The notes: a model not told the origin generated them from the letters alone. Shown: positions 35,065-44,328, counted from the stretch's first letter. The stretch is 64,000 nt of DNA from Azorhizobium oxalatiphilum (GCF_014635325.1 NZ_BMCT01000002.1:62001-126000); one strand, 5' to 3'. Numbers and translations: made by a program.

Positions 35065-35150
35065 AAGGAGGCAACTCCCGCTGACCGGTCTTTCCTTTTA
35101 CGCCCCAGCCAAATCGGAAAATTGCTGATCAGATCAAAAAGGAGAAGGTG

Positions 35151-36833
35151 ATGTCACGTGAACGGGATAATGCAGACCATAACGCAAACTGGTCTCGCCG
35201 GTCTCTTCTGGCGGGATCCACGGCGCTGGTCGCCGCAGCAGCCACGCTCGGGACCGGCGGGAGCACCGTCGCGCAGACGCGACCGGCCCAGGCCCCTTCT
35301 CCGGCGCCGGCCCCGGCTGCCGCCCCGGCAGCGGGAGGCAGGCCGCCGAACATTCTGGTGATCTTCGGCGACGACATCGGCATCTCGCAGATCAGCGCCT
35401 ACACAATGGGGCTGATGGGCTATCGCACGCCCAACATCGACCGTATCGCCAATGAGGGGGCGCTTTTCACGGATTCCTACGGCCAGCAGAGCTGCACCGC
35501 CGGCCGTGCCTCCTTCATTCTGGGGCAGGAACCCTTCCGCACGGGGCTCCTGACCATCGGCATGCCGGGTGATCCCCATGGCATCGTCGACTGGATGCCG
35601 ACCATCGCCGACGTGATGAAGACCAAGGGCTATGCTACCGGCCAGTTCGGCAAGAACCATCTGGGCGATCAGGACCAGCATCTGCCCACGAACCACGGCT
35701 TCGACGAATTCTTCGGCAACCTCTACCACCTCAACGCGGAGGAGGAGCCGGAGGGCTATTTTTATCCGAAGGATCCGGAATTCCGGAAGAAGTACGGCCC
35801 GCGCGGCGTGATCCGCTCCAGCGCAGACGGCAAGATGGAGGATACGGGACCGCTCAATACCAAGCGCATGGAGACGGTGGACGAGGAATTCCTCACCGCC
35901 GCGAAGGACTTCATCGATCGCCAGCACAAGGCGTCGAAGCCGTTCTTCGTCTGGTTCAACGCCACCCGCATGCATGTCTTCACACACCTGAAGGCCGAGA
36001 GTAACGGCAAGACCGGCAAGGGCCTGCACGCCGACGGCATGGCCGAGCATGACGGGCACGTGGGGCAGCTGCTGAAACAGCTGGACGATCTAGGCATTAC
36101 GGACAACACCATCGTCCTCTACACCACTGACAACGGCGCCGAACTCGCCCTGTGGCCGGACGGCGCCATGACGCCGTTCCATGGCGAGAAGGGGACCACG
36201 TGGGAGGGCGGCATGCGCATTCCCATGATGGTGCGCTGGCCCGGCGTGGTGAAGCCGGGCACGACGATCAACGACATCGTGACGCTGATGGACTGGATGC
36301 CGACCTTTGCGACTGCGGCCGGCATTCCGAACCTGAAGGAGACCATGAAGACGGGTTTCACCTCGGGGACAAAGACCTTCAAGGTGCATCTGGATGGCTA
36401 CGACCTGACATCGCTGCTCAAGGGTGATGCCAAGACCCCGCCGCGAGACGCCATGTATTATTTCGATCAGGGCGGCAATCTGAATGCCATCCGCTGGAAT
36501 GACTGGAAGCTCAGTTTTGCGGTCGCCAGCGAGGGCAATATCGCGACGGCTTTGCGCGAGACGCCGAGCTGGGCTGTCATCGCCAATCTGCGAATGGACC
36601 CATACGAACGCGGGATGAAGGAAGGGGGCGGGGCCATCGAGTTCCTGGCCCGGAACATGTGGCTGCTTGTGCCCATACAGGGGAAGATCAAGGAGTTCTT
36701 CGCCGACTTCGATCAGTTCCCCTATCAGGAGGGAAGTACGCTCAACGCGGGCGGCATCAACTATGGGATGCTCCGCCAGCAGGCGGCGTTGAAGCGCATA
36801 CAGGACATCGAGCGTCTGACGCCCGCACGATGA
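35151..36833 (+). CDS. Tat-exported arylsulfatase (type I, formylglycine-dependent)
   Basis: 560 residues, alkaline-phosphatase-fold sulfatase. The twin-Arg signal is NWSRRSLLAGSTALVAAAAT (R17 R18), followed by a Pro/Ala-rich linker. Metal and catalytic residues visible are the DD pair in ILVIFGDDIG, the modification motif C115-T-A-G-R in QQSCTAGRASFILGQ, the Lys/His of QFGKNHLGDQD and the D-N of LYTTDNGAE. The motif has Ala in place of Pro in CxPxR, an accepted variant. AAGGAGAAGG just upstream fixes the start at ATG 35151. The FGE in the same operon should convert C115 to formylglycine. It would hydrolyse sulfate esters in the periplasm; the substrate is unknown. Confidence 0.92.
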   Translation: MSRERDNADHNANWSRRSLLAGSTALVAAAATLGTGGSTVAQTRPAQAPSPAPAPAAAPAAGGRPPNILVIFGDDIGISQISAYTMGLMGYRTPNIDRIANEGALFTDSYGQQSCTAGRASFILGQEPFRTGLLTIGMPGDPHGIVDWMPTIADVMKTKGYATGQFGKNHLGDQDQHLPTNHGFDEFFGNLYHLNAEEEPEGYFYPKDPEFRKKYGPRGVIRSSADGKMEDTGPLNTKRMETVDEEFLTAAKDFIDRQHKASKPFFVWFNATRMHVFTHLKAESNGKTGKGLHADGMAEHDGHVGQLLKQLDDLGITDNTIVLYTTDNGAELALWPDGAMTPFHGEKGTTWEGGMRIPMMVRWPGVVKPGTTINDIVTLMDWMPTFATAAGIPNLKETMKTGFTSGTKTFKVHLDGYDLTSLLKGDAKTPPRDAMYYFDQGGNLNAIRWNDWKLSFAVASEGNIATALRETPSWAVIANLRMDPYERGMKEGGGAIEFLARNMWLLVPIQGKIKEFFADFDQFPYQEGSTLNAGGINYGMLRQQAALKRIQDIERLTPAR

Positions 36834-36842
36834 AGCGAAACC

Positions 36843-36870
36843 GGCGGGGGCGCCGACAGGTGCCCCTGCC
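36843..36870 (+). terminator. Weak hairpin after the sulfatase gene
   Basis: GGCGGGGGCGCC and GGTGCCCCTGCC can form a 12-bp stem with two G-U pairs around a GACA loop, 10 bases after the sulfatase stop. There is no T tract, so it may stabilise the mRNA end or act with Rho. Confidence 0.4.
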
Positions 36871-37093
36871 CACCCGGCTCAACCCCCTGATCTCTGACAC
36901 GTGTACGGAAGACGTGATCTCAGATCTCGCATGCCGATGTGGTCGATGAACTTGTCGATGTCTTTCAGGACGTGCTCTGCCGGGATCTGGCGCAGTGTGC
37001 GTCGTGCCACATTAGGCGGATCTGCCGGTAGCATTTCGGGCTCACCTGGCGCCATGATGCCGTGCGGATAAGACAAAAAGGGGGAAACAAAAA

Positions 37094-37537
37094 ATGGCGC
37101 ATCGCATCTATGTTTTGAATGGGCCCAATCTCAACCTGCTGGGCCAGCGCGAGCCTGCCATCTACGGGTCCACGACCCTGAAGGAGATTGCCGACAGCTG
37201 TACGGAGCGGGCGCATGCGCTCGGGTTCGAGGTCGATTTCCGGCAGACGAATTTCGAGGGCGAACTGGTCGAGAGCGTGCATGAGGCGCGGGAGAATGGC
37301 GCCGGCATCATCATTAATCCCGCAGGCTATACCTTCACCTCGGTGGCCCTGATGGATGCGTTGAAGATGTTCGACGGGCCGAAGATCGAGCTGCACATCT
37401 CCAACGTCCATGCACGCGAGAGCATCTACCACAAGTCGCTGGTTTCGCCGGTGGCCACTGGCATCCTCATCGGCTTCGGTGCCAATGGCTACCTGCTGGC
37501 GCTGGAGGCCATGGCAGCTCTGCTCGCCAAGGGCTGA
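37094..37537 (+). CDS. aroQ: Type II 3-dehydroquinate dehydratase
   Basis: 147 residues, normal for AroQ, which forms a dodecamer. Motifs are IYVLNGPNLNLLGQREPAIYG (catalytic Arg/Tyr loop), FRQTNFEGELVESVHEAR, IIINPAGYTFTSVALMDAL, and IELHISNVHARESIYHKSLVSPVATG with the catalytic His. It interconverts 3-dehydroquinate and 3-dehydroshikimate. Next to a shikimate dehydrogenase-like gene, a 3-dehydroshikimate dehydratase and pca genes it most likely works in quinate/shikimate catabolism; the biosynthetic enzyme could be encoded elsewhere. GGGGGAAAC lies upstream of the ATG. Confidence 0.95.
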   Translation: MAHRIYVLNGPNLNLLGQREPAIYGSTTLKEIADSCTERAHALGFEVDFRQTNFEGELVESVHEARENGAGIIINPAGYTFTSVALMDALKMFDGPKIELHISNVHARESIYHKSLVSPVATGILIGFGANGYLLALEAMAALLAKG

Positions 37538-37561
37538 GGCCCGGCGCCGGGAGCGGGGAGC

Positions 37562-38224
37562 TCAGCGCCGGAGCATGGCGAGAATGGTCTCCACCACCGT
37601 CTGCCGGCGCCGCGCCAACACCTCCGGCGCGCCCATGTCGTGATCGAACACCTGCCGGATCGTGGCACGGTTCGACACGTTGTAGAAGCTCAGCGCGCTG
37701 GTGGTCAGGTGGATGTCGAGCGGCGAGAGGCCGGGCCGGAACAGACGCTGGGCAACGCCGCGCTCATAAATGTCCCGGATCACGCCGATGATGGACAGGT
37801 TCAACTCGGCAATCTTGGCCGAGCTGGAGAGATGACGGGCGTGGTGGATGTTCTCGATCATCACCATCCGTACGAAATCCGGATTTTCGGCGTGATAGTC
37901 GAAGGTGAAGCCGGCCAGTTTCGCCATCGCCTCGCGGGGGGGCAGCGCCGAGAGATCGAGGCCGCGCTCGAAGCTGCGAATGCGCTCGTACATGGCCTCC
38001 AGCACGGCGCGATAGAGCCCCTCCTTGTCCCCGAAATAATAATAGATCATCCGCTTGCTGGTGGCGGTCTTGGCGGCGATCTCGTCCACCCGCGCGCCCC
38101 TGAGCCCATGCTCGACGAACTCGATGCGGGCGGCTTCAAGGATGTTGCGGCGCACACCTTCCGGGTCCTGTGTCCAGGACTGCGTCTTGCGTTCGGGCCG
38201 CGTTGAAATCTCGGTCTTGTCCAT
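37562..38224 (-). CDS. TetR-family transcriptional regulator of the quinate/shikimate cluster
   Basis: 220 residues. N-terminal TetR helix-turn-helix: RRNILEAARIEFVEHGLRGARVDEIAAKTATSKRMIYYYFGDKEGLYRAVLEAMYERIR. The ligand domain has LAGFTFDYHAENPDFVRMVMIENIHHARHL, the spelling of regulators such as those placed near aromatic catabolism genes. It is divergent from the ABC importer operon; the gap contains two similar 20-base palindromes that suit a TetR dimer. The inducer might be shikimate, dehydroshikimate or protocatechuate; this is inference. Confidence 0.9.
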   Translation of the reverse strand: MDKTEISTRPERKTQSWTQDPEGVRRNILEAARIEFVEHGLRGARVDEIAAKTATSKRMIYYYFGDKEGLYRAVLEAMYERIRSFERGLDLSALPPREAMAKLAGFTFDYHAENPDFVRMVMIENIHHARHLSSSAKIAELNLSIIGVIRDIYERGVAQRLFRPGLSPLDIHLTTSALSFYNVSNRATIRQVFDHDMGAPEVLARRRQTVVETILAMLRR

Positions 38225-38270
38225 CACATCCGTCGCCGCCGACCGTTACGCTCACTGGGTTTGCGAACCA

Positions 38271-38290
38271 AATGTACTGCGTGGTCCATT
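38271..38290. promoter_or_regulatory. Candidate TetR operator, site 1
   Basis: The 20-base imperfect palindrome has outer arms AATG/CATT and TGGT in the right half. It matches site 2 (38302-38321) at 14 of 20 positions, including AATG, TGGT and CATT. The centres are 31 bases apart, about three helical turns, so two dimers would bind the same DNA face. Confidence 0.6.
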
Positions 38291-38301
38291 TGGCTTGACC
38301 A

Positions 38302-38321
38302 AATGAACCATCTGGTACATT
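38302..38321. promoter_or_regulatory. Candidate TetR operator, site 2
   Basis: Near-perfect palindrome AATG-A-ACCA-TC-TGGT-A-CATT between the divergent tetR and importer genes. An additional perfect repeat, CATTTGG-N5-CCAAATG (38287-38305), links it with site 1. The position, 127 bases before the permease ATG and 78 before the tetR ATG, suits control of both promoters. Confidence 0.65.
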
Positions 38322-38447
38322 TCAATGGTAGCAGAAAATTTGCGCAAGCCGGGTGTCCGGTGCGCTCTCGATCCCAGGCGCTCGCAGAAGCGCCGGCATA
38401 AACCGCAACGGACCGGCTCCTAGAAGGCCGGCCGTCGAGGAAACGCC

Positions 38448-39116
38448 ATGAACTACGTGCTGGATTTCACGCCGGTCATCGATGGGCTTCCGGACCTGCT
38501 CGCCGGATGCCTCGGCACCTTTCTGCTCGCCCTTGGGGGCATGCTGCTGGCGATCATCATCGGCATCGGCGGAGTGGTGCTGCGGGATTCGCGTTTCCCC
38601 GCCTGCCGCTGGGCGGTGAAGGCCTTCGTGGAGCTGATCCGCAACACACCGTTTCTGGTGCAGATCTTCTTCATCTATTTCGCCTTGCCGCTCGCCGGCC
38701 TGCGCCTCGATCCGACTCCCACCGCCATCATCGCGCTGGGCATCAATGGGGGGGCGTATGCCATCGAGATCATCCGGGGCGGCGTACAGTCCATCAGCAA
38801 GGGACAGATCGAGGCCGGCCTCGCCCTCGGCCTGCACAGGGCGCTCGTGTTCCGGCTGATCGTGCTGAAGCCTGCGCTGCGGGCGGTCTTTCCCTCTCTC
38901 GCCAGCCAGTTCGTGATGCTGACGCTCACCACCAGCGTCGCCTCGGCGATCTCCGCCTATGAACTCACCTCGGTGGCGCAGCGGATCGAGTCCGAGACCT
39001 TCCGCAGCTTCGAGGTCTTCGGCACCATCACTTTGATGTATCTCGTCATCTCGTGGATGATGATGGCCTTCTTCTCGCTGATCTCCGCCCGCTATTTCAG
39101 CTATCCGGTAAAGTGA
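38448..39116 (+). CDS. Polar amino acid-type ABC permease 1 (HisM/GlnP family)
   Basis: 222 residues, about five membrane helices. It has the family EAA-side motifs WAVKAFVELIRNTPFLVQIFFIYFALP, INGGAYAIEIIRGGVQSISKGQIEAGLALGL and VLKPALRAVFPSLASQFVMLTLTTSVASAIS. GAGGAAA precedes the ATG. The heteromeric pair with the next gene forms the channel. Such importers usually carry polar amino acids; next to quinate/shikimate genes and a regulator with shared operators, a cyclic polyol acid is a reasonable alternative substrate. Confidence 0.92.
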   Translation: MNYVLDFTPVIDGLPDLLAGCLGTFLLALGGMLLAIIIGIGGVVLRDSRFPACRWAVKAFVELIRNTPFLVQIFFIYFALPLAGLRLDPTPTAIIALGINGGAYAIEIIRGGVQSISKGQIEAGLALGLHRALVFRLIVLKPALRAVFPSLASQFVMLTLTTSVASAISAYELTSVAQRIESETFRSFEVFGTITLMYLVISWMMMAFFSLISARYFSYPVK

Positions 39117-39126
39117 GGAGGGCGGA

Positions 39127-39768
39127 ATGAATCTCGGTGAATTCCTCTTCCTCCTCTCGGGTCTGAAATGGACCGTGGCGCTCTCGGCCATCGCCTTCGT
39201 GTTCGGGTGTGCCGGGGGCCTTGCCATCGCACTGATGCGCACGTCCGGCATCGTGCCGCTGGAGCGCGCGACGGCGGGCTACATCGCTCTCTTTCAGGGC
39301 ACGCCCCTGCTGATGCAGCTGTTCGTGGTCTATTACGGGCTGGCACTGCTCGGCCTGCATCTGAACGCCTGGGTCGCCGTCTCGCTCGGCTTCACCCTGC
39401 ATGCCAGCGCGTATCTGGGCGAGATCTGGCGCGGCGCCATCCAGGCGGTGCCGCGCGGCCAGACGGAGGCCTCCAGCGCGCTGAGCCTGAAATATGTGTC
39501 CCGCATGAAGGATGTGGTGCTGCCGCAGGCGTTGCGCATCTCCCTGCCGGCGACCATCGGCTTTCTTGTGCAGCTGATCAAAGGCACCTCGCTTGCCTCC
39601 ATCGTCGGCTTCACCGAACTGGCACGGGCCGGAAACATGGTCTCCAACCAGATCTTCAAGCCGCTGCTCGTGTTCGGAGTGGTCGGCATTCTCTACTTCC
39701 TGATGTGCTGGCCGCTGTCGCTTTACGGCGCGCATCTCGAACGCCGCCTCGCTGCTGCCGAGCGCTGA
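39127..39768 (+). CDS. Polar amino acid-type ABC permease 2 (HisQ/GlnP family)
   Basis: 213 residues. LKWTVALSAIAFVFGCAGGLAIALMRTSG begins the membrane domain, then ATAGYIALFQGTPLLMQLFVVYYGLALLG, LHASAYLGEIWRGAIQAVPRGQTEASSALSL and VVLPQALRISLPATIGFLVQLIKGTSLASIVG, the full family pattern. It starts 10 bases after permease 1, with GAGGAGGG before the ATG. It forms the second transmembrane half. Confidence 0.92.
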   Translation: MNLGEFLFLLSGLKWTVALSAIAFVFGCAGGLAIALMRTSGIVPLERATAGYIALFQGTPLLMQLFVVYYGLALLGLHLNAWVAVSLGFTLHASAYLGEIWRGAIQAVPRGQTEASSALSLKYVSRMKDVVLPQALRISLPATIGFLVQLIKGTSLASIVGFTELARAGNMVSNQIFKPLLVFGVVGILYFLMCWPLSLYGAHLERRLAAAER

Positions 39769-39850
39769 GGGCGGGCCAGGAACCAACGGGAACACCGGAC
39801 AGGAACGGACAGAAAGACCGCAAAACAAAAACCTCGAAGGGAGAAAACAG

Positions 39851-40684
39851 ATGAACCGCTTTGCGCCAAATCGTCGTTTCGTCGTCGCTGCGCTCGCCAC
39901 AGCGCTCGCTTTTCCCATATTCGCGCCTGGGCCCGCCGCCGCCATCACGCCCGCGGAGATCAAGGCCCGCGGCAAGCTGATCGTCGGCATCCAGGGCGAT
40001 AACGCCCCCTGGGGCTTCGTCACCAGTGAAGGCAAGCAGGATGGCATCGACGCCGACATCGCCCGCCTCTATGGACAGGAGCTGGGCGTGCCGGTGGAGT
40101 TCATGCCGCTGGAGGTGAACAACCGCATTCCGGCGCTGACGGCGGGCCGGGTGGACGTGCTCTTCGCCACCATGGCCATGCTGCCGGAACGGGCCAAGGC
40201 CGTGCAGTTCAGCAAGCCCTATGTGGCGAACGCCATCGTGCTGATCGGCCCCAAGGCCGATGAGATCAAGAGCCCGGCCGACATGGGCAAATACACCATC
40301 GGCGTCGCCAAGGGCGCGGCGCAGGATACGCAGGTGACGAAGAACGCCCCCTCCGGCACCACCATCCGCCGCTATGACGGCGATGCGGCCAGCATTCAGG
40401 CGCTCGTGTCCGGGCAGGTGCAGGCGCTGGGCGGCAACATCTTCTATCTGCAGCGTATCGATCAGGCCAAGCCCGGCGTGTTCGAGAACAAGCTGGAATT
40501 CCAGAAGCTCTACAACGGCGCCTGTACACGCCTCGGCGAGAAGGAATTCAACGCCTCCATCAACGCCTTCATCGACAAGATCAAGGCCAATGGCGAGCTG
40601 CAGAAGATCTACGACAAGTGGATGAAGGTGCCGGTGCCGCAGTTCCCGGACAGCATCGAGGGCGTGCCCTTCACCGCCGGATGA
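39851..40684 (+). CDS. ABC transporter substrate-binding protein, family 3
   Basis: 277 residues, periplasmic. Signal peptide about 1-31 ([20 protein letters not shown], cleavage after AAA before ITPAE). Family signature [38 protein letters not shown], then [39 protein letters not shown] and [17 protein letters not shown]. The Arg of [10 protein letters not shown] normally binds the ligand carboxylate, so a carboxylated substrate fits. AGGGAG lies upstream of the ATG. The stop precedes the ATPase start by 38 bases. Confidence 0.92.
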   Translation: MNRFAPNRRFVVAALATALAFPIFAPGPAAAITPAEIKARGKLIVGIQGDNAPWGFVTSEGKQDGIDADIARLYGQELGVPVEFMPLEVNNRIPALTAGRVDVLFATMAMLPERAKAVQFSKPYVANAIVLIGPKADEIKSPADMGKYTIGVAKGAAQDTQVTKNAPSGTTIRRYDGDAASIQALVSGQVQALGGNIFYLQRIDQAKPGVFENKLEFQKLYNGACTRLGEKEFNASINAFIDKIKANGELQKIYDKWMKVPVPQFPDSIEGVPFTAG

Positions 40685-40722
40685 TCAGCGGCTCGCTGGT
40701 CACAGCACGAGGAGAACTGGCC

Positions 40723-41499
40723 ATGACGAGGCATGACACCGCCATGAGCGGAACCGCCGCGGAAGCCATGATCGTCATGGCCGAGGTCGAGAAGTGGTAT
40801 GGCAGCTTTCAGGCCCTGTCCGGTATCAACCTGTCGGTCCGCCGGGGCGAGAAGATCGTCCTGTGCGGGCCGTCCGGGTCCGGCAAGTCCACGCTCATCC
40901 GCTGCATCAACCATCTGGAAGCCTATCAGAAGGGCGAGATCCGGGTCGGCGGCACGCTGCTGGGCGATGACGGCCGTACCATCGACGCTGTGCGCCGCGA
41001 GGTGGGCATGGTGTTCCAGCACTTCAACCTGTTCCCGCACATGAGCGTGCTGCGGAACTGCATGCTGGCGCCCATGCGGGCGCTTGGCATCGGCCGCAAG
41101 GAGGCCGAGGCGACGGCGCGCGATCTGCTGGCGCGGGTCAAGATCATCGAGCAGGCGGATAAATACCCCGCCCAGCTGTCCGGCGGCCAGCAGCAGCGCG
41201 TCGCTATCGCCAGGGCGCTGTGCATGCGCCCGAGCGTGATGCTGTTCGACGAGCCCACATCCGCCCTTGATCCGGAGATGGTCAAGGAGGTGCTGGACAC
41301 CATGGTCGCGCTCGCGGAGGAGGGCATGACCATGATCTGCGTGACGCATGAAATGGGCTTCGCGCGGCAGGTGGCGGATCGGGTCATCTTCATGGCCGAG
41401 GGCAGCATCGTCGAGGAGGCGCCGCCCGATATCTTCTTCACCCAGCCGCGCCATGCGCGCACGCGCAAATTTCTCGGCGAGATCCTGCGGTCCCATTAA
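40723..41499 (+). CDS. Polar amino acid-type ABC ATP-binding protein (GlnQ/HisP family)
   Basis: 258 residues. [29 protein letters not shown] (Walker A), [18 protein letters not shown] (Q-loop), signature [15 protein letters not shown], Walker [17 protein letters not shown] and H-loop [21 protein letters not shown], all typical of GlnQ/HisP. ATG 40723 has AGGAG about 10 bases upstream; a longer in-frame extension lacks similarity. It completes the four-gene importer. Confidence 0.92.
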   Translation: MTRHDTAMSGTAAEAMIVMAEVEKWYGSFQALSGINLSVRRGEKIVLCGPSGSGKSTLIRCINHLEAYQKGEIRVGGTLLGDDGRTIDAVRREVGMVFQHFNLFPHMSVLRNCMLAPMRALGIGRKEAEATARDLLARVKIIEQADKYPAQLSGGQQQRVAIARALCMRPSVMLFDEPTSALDPEMVKEVLDTMVALAEEGMTMICVTHEMGFARQVADRVIFMAEGSIVEEAPPDIFFTQPRHARTRKFLGEILRSH

Positions 41500-41566
41500 G
41501 GGCGCGGAAGGCGGCATATCCGGGCAGGAGCGGGGACCCTGCCCGTCGAGCGGATCGGGACACGGC

Positions 41567-42397
41567 ATGATCACGGGAACAACACGGCTTATCGGCCACA
41601 TCGGCTTTCCGACCGAAAGCTTCAAGTCGCCGATGATCTACAACCCCTATTTCGAACGCGAGGGCATCGACGCCGTGGTGGTGCCGCTGGGGTGCCGCAG
41701 CGCAGACTATCCGGCCTTCCTCAAGCTGTTCTTCGGCCTGACCAATGTGCTGGGCACCCTGATCACCATGCCGCACAAGGTGGCCACCCTTGCGCTGGTG
41801 GACGAGGTCTCGCCCACCGCCGCCATCGCTGGGGCCTGCAATGCGGTGCGGCGTGACGGGGACGGCCGGCTGATCGGCGACATGTTCGACGGGGAAGGGT
41901 TCGTGCGCGGCCTTCGTCGCAAGGGGCGCGCCATTGCCGGCGCGCGGGCGCTTGTGGTCGGTGCTGGCGGGGTCGGGTCGGCCATTGCCGCTTCGCTCGC
42001 GAAGGCCGGTGTGGCGGAACTCGGCCTGTTCGATCATCAGGGAGGGATCGCCGAGGCGCTGGGCGGGCGCCTCTCCCGCCATTATCCCGGCCTGCATGTG
42101 GCGATGGGAACGGATGATCCCGCAGGCTTCGACATCGTCGTCAATGCCACGCCGCTCGGCATGCGTGCAGGCGATCCGCTTCCTGTGGACGTGGCCCGCA
42201 TCGCGCCTTCCGCCTTCGTGGGCGAGGTGGTGATGACGCATGAGGTCACTCCCTTCCTGGCCGCCGTCCGCGCGCGCGGATGCGCGTTCCAGGTGGGCAC
42301 CGACATGCTGTTCGAGCAGATACCCGCCTATCTCGAGTTCTTCGGCCTGCCGTCCACCACAGCGGACGAACTGCGCACCAGTGCGCGGCTCGTGTGA
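41567..42397 (+). CDS. Shikimate dehydrogenase-family protein
   Basis: 276 residues. The substrate domain shows GHIGFPTESFKSPMIYNPYFEREGIDAVVVPLG (variant of the SKSP motif: FKSP), TMPHKVATLALVDEVSPTAAIAGACNAV with the catalytic Lys, and GDMFDGEGFVRGL (catalytic Asp, usually NTDxxG). The nucleotide fold is ALVVGAGGVGSAIAASLAKAGVAELGLFD; the Asp that ends the second strand suggests NAD rather than NADP. These deviations from AroE agree with YdiB/QuiB-like or catabolic enzymes that oxidise quinate or shikimate. It is 12 bases before the dehydratase gene. Confidence 0.85.
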   Translation: MITGTTRLIGHIGFPTESFKSPMIYNPYFEREGIDAVVVPLGCRSADYPAFLKLFFGLTNVLGTLITMPHKVATLALVDEVSPTAAIAGACNAVRRDGDGRLIGDMFDGEGFVRGLRRKGRAIAGARALVVGAGGVGSAIAASLAKAGVAELGLFDHQGGIAEALGGRLSRHYPGLHVAMGTDDPAGFDIVVNATPLGMRAGDPLPVDVARIAPSAFVGEVVMTHEVTPFLAAVRARGCAFQVGTDMLFEQIPAYLEFFGLPSTTADELRTSARLV

Positions 42398-42409
42398 AAG
42401 GAGCGTGCC

Positions 42410-44308
42410 ATGATCCCCTCCATTGCCACCGTGTGCGTTGCCGGAACTCTCGTGGAAAAGCTGGAGGCCATCGCGGCGGCGGGCTTCCCCATGGTCGAAA
42501 TATTCGAGAACGACCTGATCGCCTTTCCCGGCTCGCCCGCCGAGGTGCGGCGGATCTGTGCCGATCTTGGCCTCGCCATCATCACCTGCCAGCCGTTCCG
42601 CGATTTCGAGGGCATGCCGGAGGCGCGGCGGCAGCGTACTTTCGATAGGGCCGAGCGTAAGTTCGACCTGTTGCAGGAGCTGGGCAGCGACCTGCTGTTC
42701 GTCTGCTCGAATGTCTCCCCTGAAGCGCTGGGTGGCATGGATCGCCAGGTGCAGGATTTCGTGGAGCTGGGCGAGCGGGCGGCGCAGCGGGGCCTGCGTG
42801 TGGGCTATGAGGCGCTCTCCTGGGGGCGCCATGTCTTCGATTATCGCGATGCCTGGGAGATCGTGCGCCGCGCGGACCGCCCCAATGTGGGCGTCGTTCT
42901 GGACAGCTTCCACATCCTCGCGCGGGGGCTGGAGCTGGCCTCCATGGGGCGCATTCCGCGCGAGAAGATCGCCATGGTGCAGATGGCGGATGCTCCGCTG
43001 CTGCAACTGGATCCCCTCTCGTGGAGCCGGCACTGGCGCTGCCTGCCGGGGCAGGGCGATCTCGATCTGTCCGGCTTCATGGATGCCCTCGTGAGCACCG
43101 GTTATGACGGCGTGCTGTCGCTGGAGATCTTCAACGACCGCTTCCGCGCCGGCTCGGCGCGCTCGGTGGCGCTGGATGGCCATCGCTCGCTGATCTGGCT
43201 GCTGGACGAGACCGCGCGACGGCACCGCCGTCCGGTGCCGGGCGCGGTGCCGATGCCGCCGCCGGGGCCGGTGGAGGCGGTGGAGTTCATCGAGTTCGCC
43301 GTCTCGGAGACCGCGCGCCCCAGCCTGGAGCATCTGCTGGCCGCCCTCGGCTTTGCCCAGGCCGGGCGGCATCGCTCGAAGGACGTGACGCTCTGGAGCC
43401 AAGGCGACATCCGCATCGTGCTCAACAGCGATGCGGAGGGCTTTGCGCACAGCTATCAGATCACCCACGGCACGTCGGTCTGCGCGCTGGCCTTGCGGGT
43501 GCCCGATGCGCGGGCGGCGATCGAGCGCACCCGCGCGCTGCGCGACGTGCCCTATGCGGGCGCCATCGGGCCGGGCGAACTCGATATTCCAGCGGTGCGC
43601 GGGGTGGGCGGCAGTCTGGTGTATTTCCTCGACCGGGCCTCGGCGCTGGGGCGCTGGTCGCTGGTGGATTTCGAGCCCTCGCTCAACGCCGTGCAGGGCG
43701 TGGGGCTGCTGCACGTCGATCACGTCGCCCAGACCATGCAGTATGAGGAAATGCTGACGTGGCTCCTGTTCTATTCTTCGCTGTTCGACACCCGCAAGAC
43801 GCCGAGCCAGGCGGTGATGGACCCCGGCGGGGTGGTCCAGAGTCAGGTGGTGGAGAGCGGCCTCGACAGCACGGCCGGGCAGGGGCTCAGGCTGATCCTG
43901 AACGGCTCGCAGAGCCATCGCACCCTGTCCGCACGCTTTATCCATGAGGCGTTCGGTTCCGGTGTCCAGCACGTGGCCTTCGCCGCGTCCGACATCGTGG
44001 CCACCGTGGGTCGTCTGCGCGCCGCTGGCGTGCCCCTGCTGACGATCCCGGAAAATTACTACGACGACCTTGAGGCGCGCACCGATTTGCCGCCGGAGGA
44101 GATCGCGCGGATGCGCGCGCTGGGCATCCTCTATGACCGGGATGGTGCCGGCGAGTTCCGGCAGGCCTATACCGTGCCGCTGGAAGGCGGGCTGTTCTTC
44201 GAGATCGTCCAGCGCGACGGCTATGAGGGCTATGGCGCGGCGAATGCCGGCATCCGGCTGGCGGCGCAGGCGCGCTTGCAGCAGATGGAGGCTGCGCCCT
44301 TCGAGTGA
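42410..44308 (+). CDS. quiC: 3-dehydroshikimate dehydratase fused to HPPD-like VOC domain
   Basis: 632 residues. Residues 1-270 form an AP-endonuclease-2-type TIM barrel (sugar isomerase family) with metal residues in the VEIFENDL, GYEALSWG, VVLDSFHI and LSLEIFND strands; this is the dehydratase that yields protocatechuate. Residues about 280-632 are a 4-hydroxyphenylpyruvate dioxygenase-like double VOC domain. Its three metal ligands appear intact: His in LLHVDHVAQTM, His in SGVQHVAFAAS and Glu in GGLFFEIVQRDGYEG. The same fusion is known as QuiC1 in pseudomonads, where the VOC part is not shown to be a dioxygenase. AAAGGAG lies upstream. It links the shikimate genes to the pca genes that follow convergently. 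Confidence 0.9.
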   Translation: MIPSIATVCVAGTLVEKLEAIAAAGFPMVEIFENDLIAFPGSPAEVRRICADLGLAIITCQPFRDFEGMPEARRQRTFDRAERKFDLLQELGSDLLFVCSNVSPEALGGMDRQVQDFVELGERAAQRGLRVGYEALSWGRHVFDYRDAWEIVRRADRPNVGVVLDSFHILARGLELASMGRIPREKIAMVQMADAPLLQLDPLSWSRHWRCLPGQGDLDLSGFMDALVSTGYDGVLSLEIFNDRFRAGSARSVALDGHRSLIWLLDETARRHRRPVPGAVPMPPPGPVEAVEFIEFAVSETARPSLEHLLAALGFAQAGRHRSKDVTLWSQGDIRIVLNSDAEGFAHSYQITHGTSVCALALRVPDARAAIERTRALRDVPYAGAIGPGELDIPAVRGVGGSLVYFLDRASALGRWSLVDFEPSLNAVQGVGLLHVDHVAQTMQYEEMLTWLLFYSSLFDTRKTPSQAVMDPGGVVQSQVVESGLDSTAGQGLRLILNGSQSHRTLSARFIHEAFGSGVQHVAFAASDIVATVGRLRAAGVPLLTIPENYYDDLEARTDLPPEEIARMRALGILYDRDGAGEFRQAYTVPLEGGLFFEIVQRDGYEGYGAANAGIRLAAQARLQQMEAAPFE

Positions 44309-44328
44309 AGGGGCGCGCCCTGCTGTTG

